From Steinernema hermaphroditum (taxonomy: Eukaryota > Nematoda > Chromadorea > Rhabditida > Steinernematidae), in contig CM059625.1 of assembly GCA_030435675.1 (NCBI GenBank), positions 2,232,001-2,296,000 of the forward strand: a stretch of DNA of 64,000 nt, given 5' to 3'. Shown piece after piece: positions 30,260 through 41,949 of the stretch. How positions within the stretch are numbered: the stretch's first letter is position 1; each line of letters opens with the position of its first letter. The notes under the pieces are model-generated. The model saw only the letters and a program-made list of their open reading frames with translations, did no database searches and was not told where the DNA came from. The position numbers and the translations under genes were made by a program.

Positions 30260-31335
30260 TTTTAGTTTCTACTTACTTCTACTTTACTATAACACAACAC
30301 TATCTAATAATCAAAAATAGAGGCACTATCAAGTGTGAGTCATCGCCTTTTACATCACATTTTGTGCGGCTCATCGCTCCTCATTATCATCGTATTTGTC
30401 ATAATTTCCTGTATGTCAGACGTTCTATTTTGAGTACCTACTTTTTAGCATGTCTCATCAGGAAGTTTGGAAAAAATGGTCTTCTTATCTGACTCACAAA
30501 TGTAGCCATAACGAACCGAATGTCCGGCCTTTTTTGACAACATTTGCATTCTTATCGTTGCAAAGGAACTTGCACCTTATGCTTATGATAAAAAATTCAA
30601 AACTGCGTTTTAAATGCACTGTGATCCACCTTATTTCCATAATCATAAATGCAACATCGGCTTCCACTTTTCGACTCCCGTCTTTTTTGCTGACCCTGTG
30701 AGGTGAGTATCTCCTCATCTCCGACATCATCCCATAGCTCGTTCAATCGTTCACCACTCGCCGACAAGTGGCTTGTTGGCGCACTTGAAAGAAGCCACCG
30801 AGACGAGTGCGAGCCAATTTTCAAAATCCATAAAACAAATATGCAAATTTGCGCTCGAGCGCTCGTGCACCCTCTTAAGTGCTCGGGCTGTGCGCGCGAA
30901 CATCGTGTAATCATTTTTGCGCATGAGTTGCCGGAAAGGCGGGCGAAGAACAAGCAGAAGTGCCAGACGACTTTTACCCTCATCATCGGCAGGCCAGCTG
31001 AGTGGTGGGGGAGGGGGCAATCGGATCGGGGTTGCATGAACATCAGCCGAGTAAAGGGTGAAGGATTTGAAGCGCGACGAAATCAAAAAATCTTGCGCGG
31101 AAGCAAGCGTCGTCCATTCGATTGTCTCTCGAGTGGATTCTCCTCATTGCTTCAGTGCGGGCACTTTCATGTACTAAGCTAGAACGCCCTTTCTTTTAGA
31201 GTGATGGGCCAATAGATCGACGAACTGTGATTGCAGGGTTGCACGTCAACAAGATCACCAGAAATTAAATGATACAACGTCTACTGTACGATCCTGAAAA
31301 GGTGGTAAAAGTGTATCATATGAGTGAGCAAAAAT
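30260..31335. other. Intergenic, no gene supported
   Basis: Opposing open frames of 110-160 codons at 30597-31182 overlap completely; none shows a domain, signal peptide or clear splice partners. Confidence 0.4.
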
Positions 31336-31339
31336 TTTG

Positions 31340-31421
31340 TAACAAGGCTGGGATTCGAACCCACGCCTTTGATAAGACAAACGCCTTGAACCAGCGCCTT
31401 AGAACACTCGGCCACCTCGCC
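31340..31421 (-). tRNA. Divergent tRNA-Leu(AAG)-like gene, probably pseudogene
   Basis: 82-nt class II cloverleaf with Leu identity sequences (TGGCCGAGTG...CTAAGGCG) and a variable arm. The anticodon loop reads TCAAGGC: anticodon AAG, but position 33 is C instead of the near-universal T. The anticodon stem CTGGT/GTTTG has one mismatch and three G-T pairs, and the acceptor GGCGAGG/CCTTGTT has three G-T pairs. Most changes are C-to-T relative to a normal Leu(AAG). Probably non-functional, but the fold survives. Confidence 0.65.
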
Positions 31422-31429
31422 ACTGAGCA

Positions 31430-32430
31430 CATTCTAATGCGAGGGTACAGATACACTGAGGGTACTACGGGTATAATACGATAATCACAATTCTAGCAGA
31501 GGTCATCGATTATGAAAAACAGGTAACCCTCAGAAAACACGTTACGTTCGCTCAATTTTTTCCGCCGCAAACAGGATATTACGTAGAGTAAGCATTCTGT
31601 AATAATTTCGTGCTCTGAAAGCAAAGGCCGCGTTGATATTCACGCTGATGGTGGCGAAATTTTTTTTATGCTTAACCCTCGAAGCTTAACCCTGTCTAAC
31701 GATGGTACTTCACAATCTTTCTTTTCCTCTTGCAGGTTCAGGAAGTACTGTCACGGTCATCCTGCTTCAAACAAAGTGTTGGCTCCGTGAAAAAAGTGGC
31801 GTGAGATAGGGCTGGGCAAGGGGTGGTCTCGAAACGACGTCCCTGAATTCGCAGTGTACTGTGAACGGTCGCGCGGGAGCGGAGGTGAACGCGTGCAGGG
31901 ACATCGCTGCGGGACCATCATAAGGCAAATCGTGACTTTTGGACAAAGATGGCCCATTTAGGCGAAGATTAGCGATACGCTTCGGGTGTTTTTGCACACC
32001 ATCTGGTAGAGAGGAAGGGATGCTCCACACAAACCCCCCACCCGGGGGTAAAGACCGCGTTTTTTTGATTTCCGACCACCTTCGCTCACCCCTGGCGTGA
32101 GATAGCTGGTATCGGAGTTCAATTTTGCCGCAAAAGGAGTTCACAATCACCTGCTGTAAAAACATACAACACAAATAAATACGTTTGACCGCACAACTCC
32201 GGGGCACACCCTCAGAAACCGGATATTCAGTTTAGCGATCATTCTCGTGCTGCTCACAGCTGATTGTCGCCTGGCGGCGGCTAGCAACCCTCCGCTAAAG
32301 GCACAAACGTATCAAAATCTGTGTAATCGGATAGCGAGACTTCTTCGCCTTCCTTCTTTTCGCGAGCGAACTCTTTACATTCCCAGAAGTGTCGAACATT
32401 TCAAAGGAATACGTTTGACGAGAAAAAACA
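31430..32430. other. Intergenic, no gene supported
   Basis: A 146-codon minus-strand frame (31767-32207) has no recognisable features. Contains a ccccccacccgggggt near-palindrome at about 32033. Confidence 0.4.
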
Positions 32431-32920
32431 TGTGTGGGAAAACGCACAGATCCGCTTAGCATCCGTAATTAAGAGGTCCCTTGTGCAGCGCATCGCCTAG
32501 GACTCGAATTGTTGATAAGTGTGTGAATCTGAAGAGTGATGAAGCGGGCAGCGGTTTGACCAGCACTTCGGTTTGTGCGATTATGTCGTGAACTCTTAAT
32601 TAGTGCGCGTCTGCACGCCGGAAATTCGAAACGGAAAAGTTTCTAGGCGAGCGAGTGTCAAGTTGCTGCGTTGAGTGGAGAAGTGAAGGTTGACATGGGA
32701 AATTCTTGGTGAAAGTTAAGGATGTAAAACGAGCAACTGATCGGCTGATGTGAGAGGGATGCGTGAACCAACCCGTGCATATAGACAACAGAAATCTCCA
32801 CCTTTCGGTTTACAGAAACGCGAGCGAATTACAAAAGGTTTCACAAAGTTCACGGTGAGATAGAGTCACTTAGATGTTCCGCCATCTGCCTCTGGAAAAA
32901 TCTTCTTGAATCAGATCCCA

Positions 32921-33824
32921 GTGTGGGGTTGAAGTCGCCGAGAAACAGTCAAGAAACAAAACTGGACAGGATAACAGACAACGAAATGGCAAACATCTTG
33001 AGAACATTTACGGCATACTTGACAACCAGGGTGATAACAAGACCACCACAAGAAGTACAACAATCCAAATAACGCCATTGTATCCTTGCGAAATCCATCT
33101 GTTCCAGTCTTCACGGAGTTATACAACCAGCACAAGAAGAAACCGCCGTAGATACTGCAGAAGGCTGCAAAGGAAGCGATAAATATCTATGAGCGAATTG
33201 CTGTGCTCCGTACCTAGTTGCAAATTGCGCATTCAAAGCGACATTGTTGATCGTTTCAGAATTTTTTCAAAATAAACTCCAGCGAAACCACTCGAGAAGC
33301 AAGTTGCAAGGACGGCCAAAAATCCAATCAGTTTGTCGGAGTTTTGTCATCCTCATCGTGATTTGCCTTGTCTCCAGATGGCACCTGAACCATCTGAAAG
33401 AGGGAACAGATAAAATTAAATGATAAAAGAAACAGAGAACAACCTTTGCTGTCAAAATTTAAAGCACTTGATAGGTTGCTGCGTCAAGTTTCGAGAGAGT
33501 CAGAAACAGAAGGTTGTTCTGAACGACGCACAGAAACGCTGGCGCTCTGATCTTAAACGTATCAGCCGGCTTCTTCAAGATGTCCTGCTCGAGATCACGG
33601 TAAAATCAACAACCTTAAAAATTCAGGAATTAAATCTCGAATGCAAATAAGCCGAATTACCACTGTTGTGAAAGAGAACGAAAATACGCGTAACAAGTTT
33701 GACGATTTCAGCGGTCGACGAGATACATTTCGGCCCTTCAACGCAGAACCAGCGCCAGTGCCGTTGTCTGAACGATCAGAACGACGAGCGAGATGTACTT
33801 CAAATTCCCACTGATCGTTGACAT
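32921..33824 (-). pseudogene. SLC35A-type nucleotide-sugar transporter, copy A (pseudogene)
   Basis: Recognisable pieces of a UDP-galactose/UDP-GlcNAc-type transporter, a ten-TM Golgi antiporter: N-terminus LKYISLVVLIVQTTALALVL, middle [14 protein letters not shown], and VVKYAVNVLKMFA near the end. The copy is broken in several places: a 4-nt deletion after DDKT, TGG changed to TGA at SLWMRNLQL, a 2-nt deletion after GTDG, a deletion in STAVVTAEIV, and a CTTTAA where LK is expected. The final exon is missing, cut at the intron after FNPTL. Cannot encode a transporter. Confidence 0.85.
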
Positions 33825-35142
33825 CGGGACCGCATCGTTGCAAGTTTAGACTGCACTGACAACCCATTTCATAGGTTGCCAGCACAGTGCTGTAAGGAAA
33901 GGGTTACTCATGAATTTCCAAACAAATTCTACCTGTTGGATTGTGCGCGATTTTTCCATGCTAGCTCCATGTTGAAGTTGGCAAGCTGGATGAACGTGCC
34001 TAAAGTATTCTCAGATAAATATTGTACCAACACACAAACTCACCAATTCGAGAGCAGAACCGCGCTAACAACGCGTAAAAATGAGCTTTTAGAAGCTGAG
34101 AAACTTTTTGTTTGGTTTAATTTACCTGAAACGCACATCTTTAGCACGCCCGAAAGGGCAGCATAGGGACAAAAAACCCGGACGACTAAGCGGATCGCCT
34201 AAAAATCACAGCGTTTGTTCGTAAATTTGGAAACGGGTGACTGTTTTTGCCGCTTTGGGATGGCTATCTGTCTCGTAGACGCATACCATCTGCTCTGCGA
34301 AGGACATTCAGTCTAGTAGACAAGATTACGGAGATTCGTGTCGGGACCTCATTCCCTATCATTTCATTTTACTTTGTTTCGCGATTTTAAACTTTTGTTC
34401 TTGTTTACCCCTAATACGGGAAAACGCACAGATCCGCTTAGCACCCGTAATTAAGAGGTCCCTTGTGCAACAGATCGTTTGATATGACAAGGATGCGTGA
34501 ACTAATAAATGTTGTAGAGCTTACGGCAGGAGGTCGGTGTGCGAAGGAAAGAACGGGAGTGATTCTGAAAGCAATCGTGACACGGGGCTCAGAATTAGGA
34601 ACGATAGAATCACGCTGATTTTTAGTATCCAGACCAGATGCAACACTTTTAGTCCTACCCGAACCAGAGATTATAAATTTCTCCTTGATTCCCTGCTCGC
34701 TCCTCGATGTGGTCCCAAAAAGGGCATCTAGACAGCAGTCTACAAACGGAAATCTCCACCGAAAGCGCAACTTTCTTCAGAAGCGCGAGCGAAGTACAAG
34801 ATGTTCCACACAGCTGACTCACGATGAGGTTGGATCACTCAGATGTTCCGCCATCTGCTTCGGGAACAATGTTCTTGAATCAGATCCCAGCGAACTATCT
34901 TTTAGATGTGAAATAAGACTTCTATTCGCTGTTGATTGACTAGTTCCACTGCCAAGCGATCAGCTGCCGAGTAAATAGCACAACAACGCAACTATAATAC
35001 GCCACAACCGGCGCGGTCGATTCGGAAAGAAGGTCATAGCGAATGTCGTTGGACAGACCACCAAAGCACTACTAACAACAGACCGTAACATTCAAATCCA
35101 ATAAATCAATAGTTACAGCATTTATTAAAATGCTAACAACTT

Positions 35143-36283
35143 CTAAGCCTTTGCTGGCGATGGCCGCGGTTTGCACCCGGTTTGCAACGTTGAAGCAATA
35201 ACGATCGTGGCTCCAAGCAAGAACGTCCTAAAATAACAGCTACACTATGCTAACACCGACGGCACTTACAGTGTGGGGTTGAAATCGCCGAGGAACAACC
35301 AAGAGACAAAGCTGGACAAGATAATCGACAGCGAAAGGGCAAACACCTTGAGAATGTTGTCGGCACAACCTTGACAACCAAGGCGATAACAAGACCGCCA
35401 TAAGCTTGCAGAAGGACAACAATCCAAATAACACCATTGTACCCTTGGAAAAATCCATCTGTTCCAATCTTCTCAGAATCATACAACCAACACATGAAGA
35501 ATCCACCGAAGATGCTGAAGAAGGCTGAAAGTAAACGACAATTATCTATACGCGAATTGCTGTGCTTCGTACCTAGCTGCAAATTGCGCATCCAAAGCGA
35601 CACTGTTGATCCTTTCAGAATTTTTTCAAAATAAACTCCAGCGAAACCACTCGAGAAGCAAGCTGCAAGGACGGCCAAAAATCCATTCAATTTGTCGGAG
35701 CTAGTTTTGTCATCCTCATCGTGATTTGCCTTGTCTCCAGATGGCATCTAAACGGTTACCGTCACATTGGACAACCTACACATGTTTACACACCTGGACA
35801 AGAGCAACTCCAGCGGTCAGCAGAATAAGTGACCACTTCAACCCATTCAGTTTCTTACTGAGCATAGTAACGGAGAACAACGTTGTTGTCAATAATTTTT
35901 AGCTGGTATGTGACTTGATAAGTCACTGCGTCAAGTTTGGAGAGAGCCAGAAACCGAAGGTTGTTCTGAACGATGCACAGAAACGCTGGCGCTCTGATCT
36001 TAAACGTATCAGCCGACTTCTTGGAGATGACGTGCTCGAGCGCACGGTAGAATCAACAACCTTAAAAATTCAGGAATTAAATCACGAATGGAAATAAACC
36101 GAATTACCATTGCTGTGAAAGAGAACGGAAATACACGTAACAAGTTTGACGATTTCAGCGGTCACGACAGCGGTGGACGAGATATATTTCGGCTCTTGAA
36201 CGCAGAACCAGAACCAGTGCCGTGGTCTGAACGGTCACAACGACAAGGGAGGTGTAACTCGAATTCCCGCTGAATGTTGAAAT
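35143..36283 (-). pseudogene. SLC35A-type transporter, copy B (most complete, still broken)
   Basis: Retains most exons, including the last (35143-35227, FLLGATIVIAST...KPRPSPAKA) and a minus-strand AATAAA at 35121-35126. Best segments: [90 protein letters not shown]. Defects: the start ATG is ATT at 36283, one extra A follows QLKI (about 35892) and two extra bases follow LVVK (about 35370). Two of the three are single small indels that could be assembly errors, but the lost start and its broken neighbours favour a pseudogene. Family assignment is firm; substrate (UDP-Gal versus UDP-GlcNAc) is not decidable. Confidence 0.8.
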
Positions 36284-36294
36284 CGGAACCGCAC

Positions 36295-36732
36295 CATCTG
36301 AAAGAAGGAACAGCTAAAATTAAATGACAAAAGAAACAGAGAACAACCTTTATTGTTAAGAATTTAAAGCACTTGATAGGTTGCTGCGTCAAGTTTCGAG
36401 AGAGCCAGTTTCGAGAGGGCTGTTCTGAACGACGTACAGAAACGCTGGAGCTTTGATCTTAAACGTATCAGCCGACTTCTTGGAGATGACGTGCTCGAGC
36501 GCACGGTAGAATCAACGACCTTAAAAATTCAGGAATTAAATCACGAATGGAAATAAACCGAATTACCACTGTTGTGAAAGAGAACGAAAATACACGTAAC
36601 AAGTTTGACGATTTCAGCGGTCACGACAGCGGTGGACGAGATATATTTCGGCTCTTCAACCTTTTGTGTTTGTCAGTAGCGCAGAACCCACACCAGTGCC
36701 GTCGTCTGAACGATCAGAACGACGAGGAACAT
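36295..36732 (-). pseudogene. SLC35A-type transporter, copy C (5' fragment)
   Basis: Holds only the first exons. It keeps an ATG at 36732 and a longer sequence after VLRY that copies A and B have lost, but with an in-frame TGA directly after RY (where a Ser is expected), before QTQKVEEPKYISSTAVVTAE. It ends near 36295 with a stretch matching copy A's third exon and intron, including the same CTTTAA lesion. Confidence 0.8.
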
Positions 36733-36752
36733 GTTGTGATGCTTGATTGACA

Positions 36753-36834
36753 CAGGGGAGACACGACCAGTCCTTTACTCGAAAGACACAACGAATATAC
36801 AATGACACAATGATACACGCTATAAATAGGGTAA
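36753..36834. repeat. Dispersed repeat, copy 2
   Basis: Matches 5741-5822 in the same orientation. It lies next to the upstream end of the broken SLC35A copy C and may have taken part in the rearrangements there. Confidence 0.7.
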
Positions 36835-37746
36835 ACACATTATTCCTGTTGGATTGTGCGCGATTTTTCCATGCCAGCTCCATGTTGAAGCTGGATGAAC
36901 GTGCCTAAAGTATTCTCAGACAAATATTGTACCAACACACACAAACTCACCAATTCGAGAGCAGAACCGCGCTAACAACGCTTAAAAACAACCCACTTCA
37001 TGGGTTAGCAGCGCATTGCTGTAAGGGAAGGGTTACTCATGAATTTCCAAACAAATTATACCTGCTGGCACGGAATGTGCCCTTCAGGATTTGTTCTCCG
37101 AGCGATAAACTGTTTTTGGTTGCGTTATTCTGAAACGCCCATCTTTAGCACAAGCTGCTCGCTTGATAATGAAGCTATCGCGAAATTCTTGGTACATAGC
37201 AGCCGCAAAACGAAAGGGCAGCATAACGACAAAACCTCGGACGACTAAGCGGATCGCCTAAAAATCAAGCGTTTGTTCGTAAATTTGGAAATGCTCTTGC
37301 CGCTTTGGACTATCTGTCTAAAATTGGTGGCATTTTTTCGAAAAATTCTCAGAAATCTCTCATTCTCAGAAAAAAACCATCGAAACACCTCAAAAACATG
37401 GTCTGTGAATTGATATTTCGGCATCTCGAGATGAAAATGAGAATTACTTCTCGTACACACGTTCAATTTCGACAATTTCGGGCTCAATCGGCTCGCAATT
37501 AACCGAGGAACATCGATTTTCTTGTAGAATTCTGAGATTCGCGTGATATCCCCGTCAAAAGTGCCCAAATTTGCAGACGATTTGCAAAATCCACGATTTC
37601 CCATTGTAAAATGGAACACCACATTGTTTTCACGATCGACCGATTGAAAAGCTCATTCGACGACACTTGTAACTCTGATAAGGACTGCATGACCATTTTA
37701 TCGCAATCACATGGGATCAAGCAGACTATCTTTCACAATACCGAAA

Positions 37747-39023
37747 TTAAGAGGCGTGGGGTGTATTGAGATCGTTTGACTTGGGAGGAGAATTGCGATT
37801 CGAGCTGCTAGGCGTACGAGGAGGTGAGATGTGCATAACGGTGTTCTTTGGCGCGAATGTAAAGCATATAAACCAGGATGACATTAGCACGCTCATGGAC
37901 AAACAGACGTGTTTGTAGATGTAGCCCAGTCGTAGCCAAGTGCTGAGTCTGTTGAAGAACAAATTGTTGGCGTCGTCCATGGAATTGGGAATGAGACAAA
38001 AGATGACCAGTGTGATGGCTTGGAATAGGGCGATGTGATGGGCCTGCAAAATAGTCACAGTACTTTAATCAGGTATTTTTTTAGGATAATCCTCATCGAC
38101 CCCTTTTACATTTTTCTCTACGATTCCTAAACATCCTCAATGAGTCTATAGGAAAAGACACGATATCCCCGTGCTGTAAATTCTGGAGCTGTTCCGGCTT
38201 CCTTCTATTTAGTCAATTACCTGTTCCGGTTGATGTGTATTTTAATCTTCCAATTGCTCAAAGTTTATCTGTCGTAACCTAGACGACTGCATAATCTTCG
38301 CCTAATCGTGATACCTAGTGCACATCGTTTGTGTGAAGTATAATAGGGAAAGCTGAACATGCGTGGCTCTAGGATGCAGGCGAGTTTGCGTGACTCTCTT
38401 GCACAAATTTTCAATGTTCACAATGTGCCTACCCGCATGGTGTTCCGTTGCCTCGGCTGCATTCTGACGACTCGGCGATAGAGCACGAAGAAAACGACGT
38501 ATAGAATGATTTCTGAGTAGACCATGCAGGAATAGACGTATCCCAAGACGTACAGAGTATTGTAAGTTCCAAACAGAGGGTTGAGTGAGATGCCAGGAAT
38601 CAGTTCGACCCCAATGACCACAAAAATCGCAGCGATCATGTCGATGACGATTACCACGACCGACAGTTTTGCGCTGATGCGGAACGTCTTGTACTTCAAC
38701 GGTAAAAGGACGATAAAAAGCCTGTCGAGCGCCAGGAAGGCCGAGCTAACGGATATGTAGAACTCCAGCGGTAAGCAGATTATCGACCTCCAGAAATGTA
38801 CGGTATTCGGATCCAGTGTTCCGGTGAACTGGACTAGACTCATAATCGATATAGCCAGGCTAGTAATCGAGTAGACCAGCTGTGTGGTTATATGAGTGAA
38901 GAGCATGCCAAACAGCGTCTTGCACTTTTTGTGATGCCAACGGAAGAAGATTAAGGCACAGATTGATGTCAACGAGCAGAAGGTGTGAAGAACGAATTCG
39001 CAGTGGCGAAGCACTTCGAACAT
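37747..39023 (-). CDS. 7TM serpentine receptor, paralogue 1
   Basis: Two exons, 38433-39023 and 37747-38043, phase 0 junction, about 296 aa. Seven hydrophobic segments can be placed: five in exon 1 and two in exon 2. After TM3 comes SAFLALDRLFIVLLPLKYKT, a rhodopsin-like (D)RY-type motif typical of nematode serpentine receptors. The tail is Ser/Pro/Asn-rich. Likely a chemosensory or neuropeptide-type GPCR at the plasma membrane of neurons; I cannot place it in a named sr family. The partner at 40017-41945 shares the exon structure and about the same length, so the two are a tandem duplicate pair. The splice donor GTAGGC at 38432 follows CGG. Confidence 0.85.
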
Positions 39024-39420
39024 CTTTGAATACGGGGAAGTAGCGCTGCTGAAGTTGAAAGGGGACAGTTGGACACGTCGACCAGGAAGGTTAATTACGC
39101 TCCTCGGAGCCTTTATAGGAGGGAGCGTGCGTGGATGAGTGTACGTAATGTTTCAGTTGAGGGAGGAGCAATGTAAGAGTTTCAAAAACCTATTGCAAAA
39201 ATAGCACAGATTACTAGATCATGGCAGCCTGGAAGTAAATTTCTGTCCAATAGAACGCTTTCAAAGAGCATAATAACAAAATTAAAAAACAGAGCAGACA
39301 GTACATGCGCCATTTTGAACTGCAAGCCCAAAACGATAAGCGCCAGAGTAAATTAAGCAGTTAAACAACCAGAAGCGATATGGTTAGGACCGCAAATTGA
39401 CCAGCATTGTTGTCCGGGTC

Positions 39421-39690
39421 CTAGAACGATCTTGAAGACGGGATTTTCGGCTTTTTCCATCGCTTCTAAGTTGTAGAGTGTACGCGAAAACCTCTTTCGG
39501 TCATCTACTTCTTGATGCTACGGATGACAGTAGAACGTAGCTTCCAAAATCCTTTGAAAAACGGGTTTGAACGCTCACAATTCGCATCGATTTCATTCCA
39601 AATGGACAAAGCATAGGCAAGGGTTTCAGCATACACTCTACAACGCGGAAGCGATCGAAATAGCTGAAAATCCCGTCTTCCGCTCACTCT
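39421..39690. repeat. Foldback repeat near receptor genes
   Basis: Sequence at 39421-39490 recurs as reverse complement at 39627-39690 (shared core gaaaatcccgtctt with acactctacaac upstream). A third, direct partial copy lies at 39834-39890. Confidence 0.65.
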
Positions 39691-39750
39691 ACTCAGTCGG
39701 CTAAGACAGCCTCAGCGAGAGCGAGTGGACAACCCCACCGATCGTTAAAA
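39684..39750. repeat. Dispersed GC-rich repeat, member 2
   Basis: Shares actcagtcggct.agacagcc and gagagcgagtgg with 50908-50972. Confidence 0.6.
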
Positions 39751-40016
39751 GAGTCCATTTATTTATGAGTTTACATAAAATCACAAGCTTTATCGAACTT
39801 CTAAAGCGTGACTAGATCTTTGAAATTCTACCAAAGCTCTACAACGCGGAAGCTATGGAAACAGCCCAAATTCCCGTCTCCCAGACTATATAGATGTTTA
39901 TTTACGACTTTACTTTAGATTCATAAGCTTCATCGAACGTAAGATCTTTGAAATTCTACCAAATCAACAGAGTTGCAGTAGGTCGTTACTGAATCCAATG
40001 ATCACCCGTAGACGTT

Positions 40017-41945
40017 CTACGAGACGTTCGAAAGGGCTGCGCGTTCCGCGGTAGCAACCGTATGGCTGATGCGGACTGCCTTGTTCGGTCTCTGGTAGAA
40101 CTTATAGCAAATGTACAACGAGCACAAGAGGACATTCGTTGAGTAGAGTAGATGATTCCACAGGTAGAGGCTGCAGAGGGATGGCGAGAGGCCGTCGTAT
40201 TTGAAGAAGTTGAAATCGTTGAGTGCATTGGGAACCATGCAGAAGACCGCCAACGTGGCAGTTTGACAGACGGCAATGTGGTTTGTCTGCAAACGATCGA
40301 AATTACAGCTCAAAACTTCGATTATTACTAAATTTTGCTGTACCTATCCGATGATCATGTCGTAGCCGATTACCGTTTGCTCTTTAACGCTCGCAATATG
40401 AATGCTGGTTTGTTTATACGTTACTGAATGATAATTTAGCAGCTCAAAATAGAACAAATTGCCCAATTACGAGCAGCTTTTCAGACATATTCGAATGTCT
40501 TCAAAAAATTGCGAAATTGAGCAATTAGCGCCGAGGAAATGTCACTTATAGTGAATCATACTCGTGACGATTGTAAACGACATTGCTTTTTTGTAAATGA
40601 GTGATCGGACCTTCAACTGTGATCACCCTGGCTTCCGTATCAGCTTCCACAAAGTACAGTCTTTGAAGCTTTGTGTAAGATGTGACTTCATCATTGTTGA
40701 AAAGAACAAAAGGTAGCTAACGAAAGACAGAAATATGTGCACAAAGGGATAATCCTTTGCATGAATGTAACAAAGTTCGTGGATTAATGCACTTCCCTTT
40801 ACGTTTACGTGCAAAAGTTCCGGCACATAATGATCGCGTCTTAAGCACTAACAAGGAAAGGTCCCAATCTGTCCCACGCCGATTCGGCTGAAATTTGCCA
40901 TGCCAGAGTGTATAAAGAATCTGATAGTTTTCATCGATGAATGGCCTCACAATGGTCAAAAAACTGATAAGACCACCGTATCTTTTGTGCCATCAGGGGC
41001 ATCGTGTTAGGACCTTGCAACTACAGAGGACAAAATCCACTATGAACTATAGCTTAAACGCGATGAAACCGATCAGGTATTGCTACACTCTGACATACAC
41101 CCTCCATGCCAAATTTCAGCCGAATCGGCGTTGGACAGTTCCTTGTCAGTCATCACAAACAGGCCCTTTATTGTGATCCTGTACGCCTCCAAAATCTGCT
41201 CATGTTGACGTCACAATACTTCAGATGTCCAATTTGCAATAATGCTGATGTCAAAGGGTAATTTTGTGCGCTTCCATGAGCATCAAAGGCGGCGTGCGGA
41301 CAACACAAACACCGCTTACCCGAAGACTCCTACTGCTTGCGGCCGAATTCGATTGATTTCTTCCATAACGCCAGTAGGCGATACAAAAGGCCACGTACAA
41401 AATGACCTCCGAGTACACCATGAATGAGAAGATGTGCTGAATGTAGCCGTACATGGTCGAAATGTAGAGGAATTTCAAGTTCATGAACTTGTGGAAGCGA
41501 AACTTCTCGTTCAAGTTACAGTAGACGGCCATTGACGTTCCAAGTAGTTGTATGATTATGGTAATCACGGATAGCCGGTACGTAATGCGTAGATGGTTGT
41601 ATTTAATGGGAAGACACATGATTAAAAGACGGTCCAAAGCGAGAAAAGCCGAGGTTATGGAAGCGAGATATCGTCCCAAAAGATACAGATTTGTCCTCCA
41701 GAAATAGACGTTGTTATGGTTAATCAACTCCGGCAAGATGGCGTTTTGTTGCAACGTCATAAGGGTCGAACCACATAAGCTAACCGTACTGTAGATCACG
41801 TATGTTACGATGTGTATAAGTAGCACACCGAACAATCTCGATCTCTGCTGTCGGTTGTAGTAGATAACAAGTCCAGAAATGGTAGAAACGATGCAAAGAC
41901 AATGGACAAGTTCTTCAGCGTTGTAGCGCTCGTTGTATAATCGCA
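40017..41945 (-). CDS. 7TM serpentine receptor, paralogue 2
   Basis: Exons 41320-41945 and 40017-40286, joined in phase 0 across a 1.03-kb intron that contains a foldback repeat; about 298 aa. Start chosen at the ATG for MRLYNERY, which aligns with the start of paralogue 1; the open frame extends further upstream but only from non-ATG codons. TM3 is followed by SAFLALDRLLIMCLPIKYNH, and exon 2 (HIAVCQTATLAVFCMVPNAL) corresponds to HIALFQAITLVIFCLIPNSM of paralogue 1. Both introns sit at the same position and phase, so the pair arose by tandem duplication. Ligand unknown. Confidence 0.85.
40836..41165. mobile_element. Foldback element in receptor intron
   Basis: Arms of about 105 bp: 40836-40940 and 41058-41165 are reverse complements, with gccgattcggctgaaattt in one and aaatttcagccgaatcggc in the other, plus gagtgt-ata and atgaaa blocks. 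Spacer of about 117 bp; no open frame. Confidence 0.75.
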
Positions 41946-41949
41946 TTCT

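Larger units (their letters stand above)
32436..37320 (-). repeat. Tandem segmental duplication carrying SLC35A copies
   Basis: Flanks and coding parts recur: the stretch at 32436-32910 matches 34420-34890 (for example gggaaaacgcacagatccgc); the exon block at 33485-33830 matches 35932-36290 and 36385-36730; the upstream block 33880-34275 matches 36850-37320 (for example gtgcctaaagtattctcaga). Indels differ between copies, so the array arose by repeated duplication followed by decay. Confidence 0.85.

Noticed and set aside
30597..31182. Long opposing open frames
   Set aside because: Three frames overlap on both strands with Arg/Ser-rich random composition and no splice logic.
31767..32207. 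146-codon minus frame
   Set aside because: No recognisable features; part of a region with only short-lived open frames.
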